A DNA stretch of 64,000 bases. Source: Pseudomonadota bacterium (GTDB taxonomy: Bacteria; Pseudomonadota; Alphaproteobacteria; Rhodobacterales; Rhodobacteraceae). Position 1 is the stretch's first letter; every line of letters begins with the position of its first letter. The notes under the pieces were generated by a model. That model was given only the letters and a program-made list of their open reading frames with translations. It was not told where the DNA came from and did not search any database. The stretch spans positions 62,001 to 126,000 of the forward strand of contig JAIUPD010000007.1 in the NCBI GenBank assembly GCA_020161615.1. The letters run 5' to 3'. The position numbers and the translations under genes are program-made. Shown here piece by piece: positions 15,495 through 25,831 of the stretch.

Positions 15495-18400
15495 ATGAAC
15501 GCCCCTAGCCGCCCCCTTGACGATTACGCCCTCGACGACCGCTATACCCGCCGCGAAGGCCGGGTGTTTCTGACCGGCACGCAGGCGCTGGTCCGCGCGG
15601 CGCTCGATCAGGCGCGGCGCGACCGCGAGGCGGGACTGAAGACCGCGGGCCTGGTCAGCGGCTATCGCGGCTCGCCCCTCGGTGGCGTCGATCTGGAGAT
15701 GTGGCGGCAGAAGAAGCGCCTGACCGAGGCCGGGGTCGATTTCCTGCCGGCGGTCAACGAGGATCTGGCTGCCACCGCCATCCTCGGCAGCCAGCAGGTC
15801 GAAACGGCCGAGGGCAAGCAGGTCGAGGGCGTCTTCGGCCTCTGGTACGGCAAGGGGCCGGGGGTGGACCGGGCGGGCGACGCGCTGAAACACGGCAACG
15901 CCTATGGCTCGTCGCCCCATGGCGGGGTGCTGGTGGTGGCGGGGGATGACCACGGCTGCGTCTCCTCCTCGATGCCGCATCAATCGGACGTGGCCTTCAT
16001 GGCCTGGTTCATGCCCTGCCTGAATCCCGCCTCCGTCGCCGAATTCCTGCCCTTCGCCGAATGGGGCTGGGCCTGTTCGCGCGCGAGCGGCACCTGGGTC
16101 GGGTTCAAGGCGGTCTCGGACGTGGTCGAAAGCGCCATGTCCATCGACCTGCCCGCCGACCGCGTGTTCCGCGCGCCTGAGCTTGAGGACTACCCCGGCG
16201 GCTTGCACTACCGCTGGCCCGACCTGCCCGGCGTGCAGATCGAGGAGCGGATGGAGGCGAAGAAACGCGCCGTCATGGCCTTCGCCGAGGCCAACCCGCT
16301 GGACCGCGCCGAATACGGCCACGCCGCCCGCTTCGGCTTCGTCACCACCGGCAAGGCGCATCTGGACCTGCTGGAGGCCCTGTCGCTGCTGGGTCTGGAC
16401 CGGGCGGCCTGCCAGCGCCTCGGCATCGACCTCTACAAGGTCGGCATGGTCTGGCCGCTGGCCCGCCGCGACGCGCTGCGCTTCGTCGAGGGCAAGGACG
16501 AGGTGATGGTGATCGAGGAAAAGCGCGGCATCATCGAGAGCCAGCTCAAGGAATATTTCTACGACTGGGACGGCGCCAAGCCCCGCCACATGGTCGGCAA
16601 GAACGACGAGAATGGCGCGCGACTGGTGCCCTGGACCGGCGAATTGACGCCGCGCCTGCTGCTGCCGCTGATCGCCCGGCGGCTAGACCGGATCTTCCCG
16701 GGCGAAGGCTTCCCGGCCCGCGCCGCCGCCATCCTCGGCCAGCAGCCCAAGGTCCTGCAGATCCCCGGCGCCACCCGCACGCCCTATTTCTGCTCGGGCT
16801 GCCCGCATAACACCTCGACCAAGGTTCCCGAGGGATCCAAGGCGCTGGCGGGCATCGGCTGCCATTTCATGGCGTCCTGGATGGGGCGCGAGACGAGTTC
16901 GCTGATCCAGATGGGCGGCGAGGGGGTGAACCACGCGGCCAGCAGCCGCTTCACCGGAAAACCCCATGTGTTTCAAAACCTTGGCGAGGGAACCTGGTAT
17001 CACTCGGGCTCCATGGCGATCCGGCAATCCATCGCCGCGGGCGCCAATATCACCTACAAGATTCTTTACAACGACGCCGTCGCCATGACCGGCGGCCAGC
17101 CGGTCGATGGCCCGGTCAGCGTGCAGGCCATCGCCGCGATCTGCCGGGCCGAGGGGGTGGAGCGCATCGCGCTGGTCTCGGACGACATCGGCAAGTTCCA
17201 CAAGTCCGACTTGCCCGCCGGGACCAGTTTCCACGACCGGGCCGAGATGGACGCGGTGCAGCGGGAACTCCGCGAGATCCCCGGCGTCACGGTCCTGATC
17301 TACGAACAGACTTGCGCCACCGAAAAGCGCCGCCGCCGCAAGCGCGGCACCCTGCCTGATCCCTTGAAATTCGCCGTCATCAACCCCGCGGTCTGCGAGG
17401 GCTGCGGCGATTGCTCGGTCGCCTCGAACTGCCTGTCGGTCGAACCCATCGAAACCGACCTCGGCCCGAAGCGGCGGATCAACCTGTCGACCTGCAACAA
17501 GGATTTCTCCTGCCTCGACGGCTTCTGCCCCTCCTTCGTCACCGTCGAGGGCGCCGAACGCCTGAAACCCAGCCCGCAGGCCCGCCCTGACCTTGAGGCC
17601 GCGCTTGCCACCCTGCCCCTGCCCGTCCTGCCGCAGGCAAAGACCTGGGATCTGCTGGTCACCGGCGTCGGCGGCACCGGCGTGGTGACGGTGGGCCAGA
17701 TCACGGCGATGGCCGCGCATCTGGAAGGGCGCGGCGTCTCGGTCCTCGACTTCACCGGCTTCGCGCAGAAATTCGGCCCGGTGCTGTCCTACCTGCGCCT
17801 CGCCCCTCGCCCCGAGGATCTGACCCAGGTCCGCATTGACGCCGCCTCGGCCGATGCGCTGATCGGCTGCGACATCGTGGTCTCGTCCTCGCCCAAGGCC
17901 TCGACCTGCCTGAACCCCGCGACCAGGGCGGTCGTCAACCTGGCCGAGATGCCGACGGGCGACATCGTGCTGAACCGCGACGCCTCGTTGAACGTGCCGG
18001 CGCGGGTCAAGGCGCTGGAAGCGGCGGTGGGCGAACTGGGCGCGCTGAACGCCGGCAAGGTGGCGGAGGAATTGCTGGGCGACACGGTCTTCGCCAATAT
18101 GCTGATGCTGGGCTACGCCTGGCAGAAAGGGTTGGTGCCGGTCGGGCTGGAGGCGCTGCAAAAGGCCATCACACTGAACGGCGTGGCGGTCGCGGCCAAC
18201 ACCCGGGCCTTCGCGCTGGGGCGGCTGGCGGCGGTCGATCCCGCCGCGTTCCGGGCGCCCGAACCGGCCCCGGAGAGCACTGCCGCGCTGGTCGAGCGCC
18301 GCGCCGCGATGCTCACCGCCTATCAGAACGCCGCCTATGCCCGGCGCTTCCGGGCCGCGCTGGCGCCGGTCGCGGGCGACGAGGACCTGACCCGCGCTGC

Positions 18401-18863
18401 CGCCGAGGGGCTTTTCAAGCTGATGGCCTACAAGGACGAATACGAGGTGGCGCGGCTGCACCGTGATCCCGCTTTCGCCGCCCAGATCGCCCGCGACTTC
18501 GGCCCCGGTGCGCGGCTTAACTACCATCTCGCCCCGCCGATGCTGCCCGGCAAGGATGGGCGCGGCCGGCCGAAGAAACGGCGCTTCCCGGGCTGGGCGA
18601 TGGAACCGGGCTTTGCCCTGCTGGCGCGGATGAAGGGGCTGCGGGGGACGGCCTTCGACCCCTTCGGCCGGACAGCGGAACGGCGCATGGAGCGGGCCTT
18701 GATCGGTTGGTACGAGGGGCTGATCGACCGGGCCGCGAGGCTGGAGAAGGCACAGGCGCTGGCCATCCTGATCGCCGTGCGCGGCATCCGCGGCTACGGC
18801 CCGGTCAAGGAGGCCGCCGTCGCCCGGGTCAAGGCCGCGATCGCAGCGGCAGAGGCCCGCTAG
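15495..18863 (+). CDS. Indolepyruvate:ferredoxin oxidoreductase-type 2-oxoacid oxidoreductase, fused alpha/gamma form
   Basis: A 1122-residue enzyme oxidising aryl- or branched-chain 2-oxo acids from amino acid transamination to acyl-CoA with electron transfer to ferredoxin. The order is an N-terminal pyrimidine-binding domain (VSGYRGSPLGGVD), a ThDP pyrophosphate domain with YFCSGCPHN (Cys433, Cys436), a CxxCxxC motif at Cys634, Cys637, Cys640 plus Cys646, a further cysteine-rich stretch (STCNKDFSCLDGFCP), then the gamma domain (LVTGVGGTGVVTVG) and a C-terminal DUF6537-like region. The ribosome site CCGGAGG precedes ATG 15495. The Lrp regulator upstream is divergent. The substrate range is inferred. 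Confidence 0.92.
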   Translation: MNAPSRPLDDYALDDRYTRREGRVFLTGTQALVRAALDQARRDREAGLKTAGLVSGYRGSPLGGVDLEMWRQKKRLTEAGVDFLPAVNEDLAATAILGSQQVETAEGKQVEGVFGLWYGKGPGVDRAGDALKHGNAYGSSPHGGVLVVAGDDHGCVSSSMPHQSDVAFMAWFMPCLNPASVAEFLPFAEWGWACSRASGTWVGFKAVSDVVESAMSIDLPADRVFRAPELEDYPGGLHYRWPDLPGVQIEERMEAKKRAVMAFAEANPLDRAEYGHAARFGFVTTGKAHLDLLEALSLLGLDRAACQRLGIDLYKVGMVWPLARRDALRFVEGKDEVMVIEEKRGIIESQLKEYFYDWDGAKPRHMVGKNDENGARLVPWTGELTPRLLLPLIARRLDRIFPGEGFPARAAAILGQQPKVLQIPGATRTPYFCSGCPHNTSTKVPEGSKALAGIGCHFMASWMGRETSSLIQMGGEGVNHAASSRFTGKPHVFQNLGEGTWYHSGSMAIRQSIAAGANITYKILYNDAVAMTGGQPVDGPVSVQAIAAICRAEGVERIALVSDDIGKFHKSDLPAGTSFHDRAEMDAVQRELREIPGVTVLIYEQTCATEKRRRRKRGTLPDPLKFAVINPAVCEGCGDCSVASNCLSVEPIETDLGPKRRINLSTCNKDFSCLDGFCPSFVTVEGAERLKPSPQARPDLEAALATLPLPVLPQAKTWDLLVTGVGGTGVVTVGQITAMAAHLEGRGVSVLDFTGFAQKFGPVLSYLRLAPRPEDLTQVRIDAASADALIGCDIVVSSSPKASTCLNPATRAVVNLAEMPTGDIVLNRDASLNVPARVKALEAAVGELGALNAGKVAEELLGDTVFANMLMLGYAWQKGLVPVGLEALQKAITLNGVAVAANTRAFALGRLAAVDPAAFRAPEPAPESTAALVERRAAMLTAYQNAAYARRFRAALAPVAGDEDLTRAAAEGLFKLMAYKDEYEVARLHRDPAFAAQIARDFGPGARLNYHLAPPMLPGKDGRGRPKKRRFPGWAMEPGFALLARMKGLRGTAFDPFGRTAERRMERALIGWYEGLIDRAARLEKAQALAILIAVRGIRGYGPVKEAAVARVKAAIAAAEAR

Positions 18864-19339
18864 GCCGGGTTTTTTCCCCAACCCTGCCTGTGTACAAAAA
18901 CCGGGGATCGGGGCTGGCCCCCGGCCCTGAAACGCCCGGCCATCGGGGTGGCGATGTGGCCAAGGCGCCGTTGGCCCCGCCTCGACACCCGGAATGTCTA
19001 CGTGTTAACAGGACGTTGTAACTACATCCTCACAGAGCTGCGCTGCGGCGTTGACTCTTCAGGCAGGCCAATCACGCGCGGTGAGAATTGGCTCTAATTT
19101 GCCTGACATTCAGCGCCCTGTGGATAAGTTCGTGCATAAAGCCCGCCCGGAGCGCGGCCTGACTTCCTGTCTGGACAGGAGCGGCGAGGACTGCCCTCTT
19201 AAAAAGTCAGACAATAAGGGGCGGTTTTTCCGGCGCAATTGCCTGGTCTTCTCGATTGTCAGATATCTCCCGTTAGCGGAAACATTTGCGTTTCGCGGGG
19301 GAATCCCCTAAGCGACACTCACGCTCTTCGAGGTTGCCG
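18864..19339. other. AT-richer intergenic region upstream of eda, with DnaA box
   Basis: These 476 bases are visibly richer in A/T than the rest and carry no convincing gene. Seen: TGTA-AC-TACA at 19017-19026, a perfect DnaA-box complement TGTGGATAA at 19119-19127, a 7-bp hairpin (TCCTGTC/GACAGGA at 19165-19180), AAAAAGTCAG and TTTTTC tracts near 19200-19230, and GACAAT (19210) with ATTGTC (19255) as distant half-sites. It probably contains the promoter of eda and possibly a small RNA. An 86-codon plus-strand frame at 19051-19311 looks non-coding. Confidence 0.5.
19119..19127 (-). promoter_or_regulatory. Single consensus DnaA box
   Basis: The minus strand reads TTATCCACA, the bacterial consensus DnaA-binding 9-mer. 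I found only one perfect copy in this gap, and the flanking genes (IOR, eda) are not typical of an origin, so a regulatory or titration site is more likely than oriC. Confidence 0.4.
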
Positions 19340-19981
19340 ATGACCCCTGCCCTGCAAAGCCACGCCACCCGTCTGCTCTGCGATCTGGCGCCGGTAATTC
19401 CGGTGCTGGTGATCGAGGATCCGGCCCATGCCGCACCGCTCGCCCAGGCGCTGGTCGCGGGCGGGCTGCCGGTGCTGGAGGTGACGCTGCGGACCCCGGC
19501 TGCGCTGGAAGCGATCGCCGCGATGAGCGCGGTGCCTGGCGCCCGGGTCGGTGCCGGTACGGTGCTGAGCGCCCATGACGTGTTGCGCGCCAAATCCGCG
19601 GGCGCCACCTTCGCCGTCTCGCCCGGGGCCACGCCTGGCCTGATCGCCGCCTGTTCGGCCGAGGCGCTGCCGCTGCTGCCGGGGGCGGCGACGGCGTCGG
19701 AGGTGATGGCGCTTCTGGAACAGGGTTACCGGACGATGAAGTTCTTCCCCGCCGGTCCCGCCGGCGGCCCCGCCTATCTGAAGGCGCTGCACGGCCCGCT
19801 GCCGCAGGCGACTTTCTGTCCGACCGGCGGAGTCAGCCCCGGGAACGCCCGCGATTATCTTTCGCTGCCCAATGTCGCCTGTGTCGGGGGCTCCTGGGTC
19901 GCGCCCGCCAATCTGATGGCGGCGGGCGACTGGCCGGGGATCGTGGCGCTGGCGCGCGAAGCGGCGGGCCTGCCGCGCTAG
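19340..19981 (+). CDS. eda: KDPG/KHG aldolase (2-dehydro-3-deoxyphosphogluconate aldolase)
   Basis: A 213-residue class I aldolase splitting KDPG into pyruvate and glyceraldehyde 3-phosphate, the last step of the Entner-Doudoroff pathway, and also acting on 4-hydroxy-2-oxoglutarate. The key Glu lies in [15 protein letters not shown] and the Schiff-base Lys in [22 protein letters not shown] forms the phosphate site. The start at 19340 is preferred over an in-frame ATG at 19286 because the family begins just before this helix. edd is not adjacent. The 3' end overlaps the convergent crotonase gene by 4 bases. Confidence 0.92.
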   Translation: MTPALQSHATRLLCDLAPVIPVLVIEDPAHAAPLAQALVAGGLPVLEVTLRTPAALEAIAAMSAVPGARVGAGTVLSAHDVLRAKSAGATFAVSPGATPGLIAACSAEALPLLPGAATASEVMALLEQGYRTMKFFPAGPAGGPAYLKALHGPLPQATFCPTGGVSPGNARDYLSLPNVACVGGSWVAPANLMAAGDWPGIVALAREAAGLPR

Positions 19982-20769
19982 TCGAATCTGCCGCCACGAC
20001 CGGCGCCCGCGGCAAAGCGCGCGGCCCCGGCAGCGCCTTCGGCTACGACCATTCCCGAGCTGATCCACTCGCGCCTGAGCGCCGCAGCCAACGCCGCAGG
20101 CTCCATCCGCGCCGACAGGAAATCCGCGCGCAGGCAGCCTTGCGGAAACCGCGTCAGGCTTTCCGCAAGGTCCAATGCCGTGTTGAGCGCCTCGCCCGGC
20201 GCGACCAGCCGGTCGGCGAGGCCCATGGCCAGCGCCTCCTCAGCCCCGACCGGGCGGCCGGTCAGGATCAGGTCATTCGCCCGTCCCTGCCCCACGATCC
20301 GTGGCAGACGCACCGTTCCGCCGTCGATCAGCGGCACGCCCCAGCGGCGGCAGAAGATCCCGAATTGCGCGTCCGACGCCATCACCCGCAGGTCGCACCA
20401 GAGCGCCAACTCCATCCCGCCCGCCACGGCCGGGCCCTCGATGGCGGCGATGACCGGCTTCGACAGCATCAGGCGCGAGGGGCCCATCGGCCCGGGGATC
20501 GGCTGCGTCAACGGGTCCCAGTCCTCGGGCGGGTCGAGCGTGGCGATCCAGTCGAGCCCCTCGGCACCCGAGGCCGCCTTCAGGTCGAAGCCCGCGCAGA
20601 ACGCGCCGCCGGCGCCGGTCAGAACCGCCACATCGACCGCCGGATCCTGCTCGAAGGCCAGGGCCGCATCGAACAGCGCCCAGGCCAGCGCCGGGTTGAC
20701 GGCGTTGCGTGCCCCGGGCCGGTCGAGGGTCCAGACACGCACCCGGCCGATGGTCTCGATCCGCAGCAT
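19978..20769 (-). CDS. Enoyl-CoA hydratase/isomerase-family (crotonase) protein
   Basis: A 263-residue crotonase-fold protein. The oxyanion-hole segments are visible: [15 protein letters not shown] and [19 protein letters not shown]. In classical enoyl-CoA hydratases two catalytic glutamates follow; here the second segment reads [21 protein letters not shown], with Asp/Gly in place of the second Glu region, as in many non-hydratase crotonases (isomerases, hydrolases, decarboxylases). The exact acyl-CoA substrate is unknown. It sits 1 base downstream of dnaE on the same strand and may be read through from it. Confidence 0.82.
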   Translation of the reverse strand: MLRIETIGRVRVWTLDRPGARNAVNPALAWALFDAALAFEQDPAVDVAVLTGAGGAFCAGFDLKAASGAEGLDWIATLDPPEDWDPLTQPIPGPMGPSRLMLSKPVIAAIEGPAVAGGMELALWCDLRVMASDAQFGIFCRRWGVPLIDGGTVRLPRIVGQGRANDLILTGRPVGAEEALAMGLADRLVAPGEALNTALDLAESLTRFPQGCLRADFLSARMEPAALAAALRREWISSGMVVAEGAAGAARFAAGAGRGGRFD

Positions 20770-20770
20770 G

Positions 20771-23700
20771 TCAGACCTCCTCGATGGCCAGAACCCCGTC
20801 GACCCGCCGCAGCTGATGGCGCAGCTGAGGCGTCACCCGCACCTGACGGCCGGCGTCGATCTCGATCTCGCCGCCGGTCGTGCGGTCGGGCACCGCAAAG
20901 CGCAGCGGACCGAAGGCCTTGCGCGGCGCCGGGCCGGAATGCTCGTCGAACAGCGCAAGCAGTTCCGAGAGCGCTGCGGCGCTTTCCAACCGCACCTTCA
21001 AACCCGACGCGCCCGCATCGGCCACGACGTCATCGACCGGTTGCGCGCCGCGGGCCAGCAGTTTCAGCGACTCGCCTTCCATCGTCGCCTCGACCGTCAG
21101 CACCACGTTCATGCCGGGGTCGAGGAACTGGCGGCTGGCCTCCAGCGTCTCGGAAAACACCGTGACCTCATAGAGGCCGGTCGAATCCGACAGCGCCACG
21201 AAGGCGAAGCGGTTGCCGCGCGCCGATTTCCGCTCCTGCCGGGCGCTGACCGATCCGGCGATCTTGGCGACCAGCGGGCCGCGCTCGGCCTTGCGGGTCA
21301 ATTCTGCCAGCGTCAGCACATCCTTGCGCTTCAGCGCGCCAGCGTAATCGTCCAGCGGATGCCCCGAAAGATAGAAGCCGACCGCGGCATGTTCGTTGGA
21401 CAGCCGGTCCATCGGCAGCCAGTCGTGACCGGTGGCCAGCCGCGGCGGCGGCAGGTCGTCGCCGCCCGCGAACAGCGAATGCTGGCCCGAAGTCGCGGCC
21501 TCCAGCGAGGCGGCGGAATAGGCGACCAGCGCATCGAGGCTGTCGAGCACCCGCTTGCGCGAAGGTTCCAGTGCGTCGAAAGCGCCGGCGCGGGCCAGCA
21601 TTTCCAGCGGCCGTTTGCCGACCCGCTTGAGGTCGACGCGCCGGGCGAAATCGGTCAGGTCGCGGAAAGCCTGATCGCCCCGCGCCTCGACGATCAGCTT
21701 CATCGCCTCGACGCCCACGTTCTTCAGGGCGCCCAGGGCATAGACCACCTTGCCGTCCATCACGCTGAATGTGGCGAGCGAGCGGTTCACGCAGGGGGCG
21801 ACGATGTCGATCCCCATCCGGTCGATCTCGCGCTTGTAGACGGCCAGCTTGTCGGTCAGGTGGATATCGCAGTTCATCACCGCGGCCATGAATTCGACCG
21901 GGTGATTGGCCTTCAACCAGGCGGTGTAATAGCTGACCACGGCATAGGCCGCGGCATGTGACTTGTTGAAACCATAGTTCGCAAATTTCTCCAGCAGGTC
22001 AAATACTTCGCCCGCCTTCTTCGCGTCGATCCCATGCGTTGCCTTGCAGCCCTCGATGAATTTCGGGCGCTCTTTCGCCATCTCCTCGGCGATCTTCTTG
22101 CCCATGGCGCGGCGCAGCAGGTCGGCCCCGCCGAGCGAGTAGCCGCCCATGACCTGGGCGATCTGCATCACCTGCTCCTGATAGACGATGATGCCCTGCG
22201 TCTCTTTCAGGATATGGTCGATGGTCGGATGGATCGATTCCAGCGGCCGAAGCCCGTGCTTCACCTCGCAATAGGTCGGGATATTCTCCATCGGACCCGG
22301 CCGGTAGAGCGCCACCAGCGCCACGATATCCTCGATACAGGTGGGTTTCATGCGCCGAAGCGCATCCATCATCCCCGACGATTCCACCTGGAACACGGCG
22401 ACCGTCTTGGCCTCGGCGTAGAGCCGATAGGTCTTGGCGTCGTCCAGCGGGATCGCGTTGATCTCGTTCACCGCGCCCTCGGGCGGCTCGTAAAGCGGCG
22501 TCCCGTCCGGGGCGATATGCAGGTCGCGGCCCGAGGTATGGATCAGGTCGATGGCGTTCTGCACCACGGTCAGGGTCTTGAGGCCGAGGAAGTCGAACTT
22601 CACCAATCCGGCCTGTTCCACCCATTTCATGTTGAATTGCGTGGCCGGCATGTCGGACCGAGGGTCGCGATAAAGGGGCACCAGCGCGTCGAGCGGCCGG
22701 TCGCCGATCACCACCCCCGCCGCGTGGGTCGAGGCGTTCCTCAGCAGCCCCTCGATTTTCTCGGCGTAATCCAGAAGGCGCGCGACGACCTCTTCCTTGG
22801 CCGCCTCGCGCAGGCGCGGCTCGTCGGCCAGCGCCTTGGTCACACTGACCGGCTTGACGCCCTCGACCGGGATCATCTTCGACAGCTTGTCGACCTGTCC
22901 GTAGGACATCTGCAACACGCGGCCCACATCGCGCACCGCGGCCTTCGACAAGAGCGCACCGAAAGTGATGATCTGGCCGACCTTCTCGCGCCCGTATTTC
23001 TGCTGAACGTACTGGATCGTTTCCTCGCGCCGGTCCATGCAGAAGTCGATGTCGAAGTCGGGCATCGAGACCCGTTCGGGGTTGAGGAACCGCTCGAACA
23101 GCAGCGAATAGCGCAGCGGGTCCAGGTCGGTGATGGTCAGCGCATAGGCAACCAGGCTGCCCGCGCCCGAGCCCCGGCCCGGCCCCACCGGGATGCGGTT
23201 GTCCTTTGACCATTTGATGAAATCGGCCACGATCAGGAAATAGCCGGGGAAGCCCATCTGCTCGATGATGTTCAGTTCGAACGTCAGCCGGTCCTCGTAT
23301 TCCGAGACCGGCGCGGCATGGGGGATCACGGCGAGCCGGGCGCGCAGCCCGTCCCATGCTTGACGGCGCAGCTCCTCCACCTCGTCATCGGCGAATTTCG
23401 GCAGGATCGGCTTGCGCTTGTAAGCGGCGAAGGCGCAGCGCCTGGCGATCTCGACGGTGTTTTCCAGCGCCTCGGGCAGGTCGGCAAACAGCGCCGCCAT
23501 CTCCTCGGGGCTTTTCAGGTAATGCTGCGGAGTCAGGCGGCGGCGGGGTTCCTGCTGGTCGACATAGGCGCCTTCCTTGATGCACAAGAGCGCGTCATGC
23601 GCCTCGAACATCTTGGCTTCGGGGAAATAGACGTCGTTGGTGGCGACAATCGGCAGGTTCATCGCATAGGCCATTTCCAGGAATGGCCGTTCCGTCGCCT

Positions 23701-24265
23701 GCTCGGCCGGGGTCAGCGCGCCCCCCTCGCCCGGATGGCGCTGGAGTTCGACATAGAGCCGGTCGCCATAGGTCGCGGCCAGGAAATCCATCAGCTCCTG
23801 CGCGCGGGGCATCTGCCCGTCGCGGATCAGCCGCCCGATCAGCCCGTCCGGCCCGCCGGTCAGGCAGATCAGCCCCTCGGCATGCTGCGCCAGCTCATCG
23901 GGCGTGACATGCAGCAGCGAACCGTCGGTGCGCAGATAGAGGCAGGAATTCAGCAGCATCAGGTTTTCGTACCCGCGCTCGTTCTGCGCCAGCAGGACCA
24001 AGGGGGCGCCCGGGCGCGGCCGCTCGCCGGGCTGACGCGCGGGCAATTGCACGTCGATCTGGCAGCCGACGATGGGCTGCACCCCCGCCCCCTTGGCCAC
24101 GACGGAAAATTCCAGCGCCGCGAACAGCGCATTGGTGTCGGTGATGGCGACGGCCGGCATGCCGCGCTTTTCGCAGGTCTTCACCAGCGCTTTCACCGGT
24201 ACCGCGCCTTCCAGCAACGAATATTCGGTGTGCACACGCAGGTGGATGAATCGGGGATTGGCCAT
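20771..24265 (-). CDS. dnaE: DNA polymerase III subunit alpha
   Basis: The 1164-residue catalytic subunit of the replicative polymerase. It has an N-terminal PHP domain ([14 protein letters not shown]), the C-family polymerase core with PDFDIDF at residues 402-408 (Asp403 and Asp405 match the catalytic aspartates of E. coli DnaE), [14 protein letters not shown], a (HhH) and OB-fold region ([34 protein letters not shown]), and a C-terminal domain for tau binding. Length is typical of DnaE1. The start ATG at 24265 is fixed by the conserved [16 protein letters not shown] start. It is divergent from xdhA across 201 bases. Confidence 0.98.
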   Translation of the reverse strand: MANPRFIHLRVHTEYSLLEGAVPVKALVKTCEKRGMPAVAITDTNALFAALEFSVVAKGAGVQPIVGCQIDVQLPARQPGERPRPGAPLVLLAQNERGYENLMLLNSCLYLRTDGSLLHVTPDELAQHAEGLICLTGGPDGLIGRLIRDGQMPRAQELMDFLAATYGDRLYVELQRHPGEGGALTPAEQATERPFLEMAYAMNLPIVATNDVYFPEAKMFEAHDALLCIKEGAYVDQQEPRRRLTPQHYLKSPEEMAALFADLPEALENTVEIARRCAFAAYKRKPILPKFADDEVEELRRQAWDGLRARLAVIPHAAPVSEYEDRLTFELNIIEQMGFPGYFLIVADFIKWSKDNRIPVGPGRGSGAGSLVAYALTITDLDPLRYSLLFERFLNPERVSMPDFDIDFCMDRREETIQYVQQKYGREKVGQIITFGALLSKAAVRDVGRVLQMSYGQVDKLSKMIPVEGVKPVSVTKALADEPRLREAAKEEVVARLLDYAEKIEGLLRNASTHAAGVVIGDRPLDALVPLYRDPRSDMPATQFNMKWVEQAGLVKFDFLGLKTLTVVQNAIDLIHTSGRDLHIAPDGTPLYEPPEGAVNEINAIPLDDAKTYRLYAEAKTVAVFQVESSGMMDALRRMKPTCIEDIVALVALYRPGPMENIPTYCEVKHGLRPLESIHPTIDHILKETQGIIVYQEQVMQIAQVMGGYSLGGADLLRRAMGKKIAEEMAKERPKFIEGCKATHGIDAKKAGEVFDLLEKFANYGFNKSHAAAYAVVSYYTAWLKANHPVEFMAAVMNCDIHLTDKLAVYKREIDRMGIDIVAPCVNRSLATFSVMDGKVVYALGALKNVGVEAMKLIVEARGDQAFRDLTDFARRVDLKRVGKRPLEMLARAGAFDALEPSRKRVLDSLDALVAYSAASLEAATSGQHSLFAGGDDLPPPRLATGHDWLPMDRLSNEHAAVGFYLSGHPLDDYAGALKRKDVLTLAELTRKAERGPLVAKIAGSVSARQERKSARGNRFAFVALSDSTGLYEVTVFSETLEASRQFLDPGMNVVLTVEATMEGESLKLLARGAQPVDDVVADAGASGLKVRLESAAALSELLALFDEHSGPAPRKAFGPLRFAVPDRTTGGEIEIDAGRQVRVTPQLRHQLRRVDGVLAIEEV

Positions 24266-24382
24266 GATCAGAGCTTATCCAGCGTGCAGGGACGTGCAAG
24301 GGTGACGCCATTTTCTACAGAACGGCGAAAATGCTTCTCGCGGATGCGGCAAGTCTGTGCTTGCCTGAAAAGCCCCGCCAAT

Positions 24383-24394
24383 GTTCACTTGAAC
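24383..24394. promoter_or_regulatory. Palindrome upstream of xdhA, candidate operator
   Basis: GTTCA-CT-TGAAC is a perfect 12-bp palindrome 73 bases before the xdhA start, in the dnaE/xdhA divergent gap. The position suits a regulator of the purine operon, but no regulator gene is adjacent and nothing else supports it. Confidence 0.3.
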
Positions 24395-24466
24395 CCAAGA
24401 ACAAGGGGCAACGGAGGCGTCCTAGGCCGCCGCGACCGGAACGACAAGCCCCTTCGGGAGAGACGC

Positions 24467-25831
24467 ATGACCGGCATCCATTTTGTCCTGAACGGCGCAG
24501 CTGTCACGGTGACCGGGCAACCGCCGACCCGCACCCTGCTGGACTGGCTGCGCGAGGATCGCGGGCTCAAGGGCACCAAGGAGGGCTGCAACGAGGGTGA
24601 TTGCGGTGCCTGCACGGTGATGGTCTCGGATGAACGCGGAAGCCGGGCGGTCAATGCCTGCATCCTGTTCCTGCCGCAGCTGCACGGCAAGGTCGTCCAC
24701 ACGGTCGAGGGGCTGAAGGGCCAGCATCCGGTGCAGGCGGCGATGGTGGCCGAACATGGCTCGCAATGCGGGTTCTGCACGCCCGGATTCATCATGTCGA
24801 TGGCAACCGGGCATCTGAACGGGATCACCGATCACGACACGCATCTGGCGGGCAACCTCTGCCGTTGCACTGGCTATGCCCCCATCGTCCGCGCCGCCGA
24901 ATCGGCCGCCGGCCAGCCGGTGCCAGAATGGTTCAAGGCCGAAGCATCCGCCCTGCCCGCGGCTCCCGCTCCCGAGGGTGTCGCCCTGCCCCGTTCCTCG
25001 AACGAGCTCGCCGCCTGGTACACGGCCCATCCCGACGGGCGGCTCATCGCCGGGGCGACCGACGTGGGTCTCTGGGTCACCAAGCAATTGCGCGACCTCG
25101 GCCCGGTGGCCTTCCTCGCCGGGGTCGAGGACATGCGGGGAATCGAGGTGACGGAGGACGCGATCCATATCGGCGCCGTCACCACCATCGCCGAGCTTCT
25201 GCCCGCCATCGCCCCCCATCACCCCGGCTTCGCCGCTATGCTGCGCCGCTATGGCTCGGCCCAGGTGCGCGAGGCCGCGACGATCGGCGGCAACATCGCC
25301 AATGGCTCGCCCATCGGTGACAGCCCGCCTGCGCTGATCACACTGGGGGCGACGCTTTATCTGCGGAAGGGCGACGAACGGCGCGCGATCCCTCTCGAGG
25401 ATTTCTTCCTCGACTACGGGAAACAGGACCGCGGACCCGGAGAGTTCGTCGAGGCGGTCAGCATCCCCCGTCAGCCGGACCGGCTGAAATGCTACAAGAT
25501 TTCCAAACGCTTCGATCAGGACATCTCGGCCCTGCTGGGCTGTTTCAACGTGACGGTCGAGGGGGGCACGGTGCGTGCCGCACGCATTGCCTATGGCGGC
25601 ATGGCGGGCATTCCGAAACGGGCGGCAAGCGTCGAGGCGGCGCTGATCGAGCGACCCTGGACCGAGGCGACGGTGCAGGCCGCGCTGCCCGCCTTCGCCC
25701 GGGATTTCACGCCGATGTCGGACATGCGCGCCTCGGCCGAGTACCGGCTGGAGGCGGCGCAGAACCTGCTCCTGCGCTATTTCCTCGAGGATCAGGGCCT
25801 CGCCACCAATGTGCTGGAGGTCTCGGCATGA
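24467..25831 (+). CDS. xdhA: Xanthine dehydrogenase small subunit (FeS/FAD)
   Basis: A 454-residue subunit carrying electrons from the molybdenum centre to NAD. Domains in order: plant-type [2Fe-2S] ([13 protein letters not shown] with the distal Cys), a second [2Fe-2S] domain ([11 protein letters not shown] ... CRCTGY), then an FAD domain ([29 protein letters not shown]) and the CO-dehydrogenase flavoprotein C-terminal domain. Layout and size match Rhodobacter capsulatus XdhA. The start at 24467 follows GGGAGAG. It overlaps xdhB by 4 bases. Confidence 0.96.
   Translation: MTGIHFVLNGAAVTVTGQPPTRTLLDWLREDRGLKGTKEGCNEGDCGACTVMVSDERGSRAVNACILFLPQLHGKVVHTVEGLKGQHPVQAAMVAEHGSQCGFCTPGFIMSMATGHLNGITDHDTHLAGNLCRCTGYAPIVRAAESAAGQPVPEWFKAEASALPAAPAPEGVALPRSSNELAAWYTAHPDGRLIAGATDVGLWVTKQLRDLGPVAFLAGVEDMRGIEVTEDAIHIGAVTTIAELLPAIAPHHPGFAAMLRRYGSAQVREAATIGGNIANGSPIGDSPPALITLGATLYLRKGDERRAIPLEDFFLDYGKQDRGPGEFVEAVSIPRQPDRLKCYKISKRFDQDISALLGCFNVTVEGGTVRAARIAYGGMAGIPKRAASVEAALIERPWTEATVQAALPAFARDFTPMSDMRASAEYRLEAAQNLLLRYFLEDQGLATNVLEVSA

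Noticed and set aside
16683-18881. A 732-codon minus-strand frame opposite the IOR gene
   Set aside because: It mirrors conserved IOR domains in the opposite frame; the translation has no family motifs.
19051-19311. An 86-codon plus-strand frame in the AT-rich gap
   Set aside because: No ribosome site, no recognisable motif and irregular composition; I treat the region as non-coding.
18864-19339. Possible chromosomal origin (DnaA box)
   Set aside because: A single perfect box and no cluster; neighbouring genes (IOR, eda) are not those found at alphaproteobacterial origins.
24266-24466. Purine or molybdenum-cofactor riboswitch upstream of xdhA
   Set aside because: No conserved three-way junction or known riboswitch core was recognised; only a 12-bp palindrome is seen.
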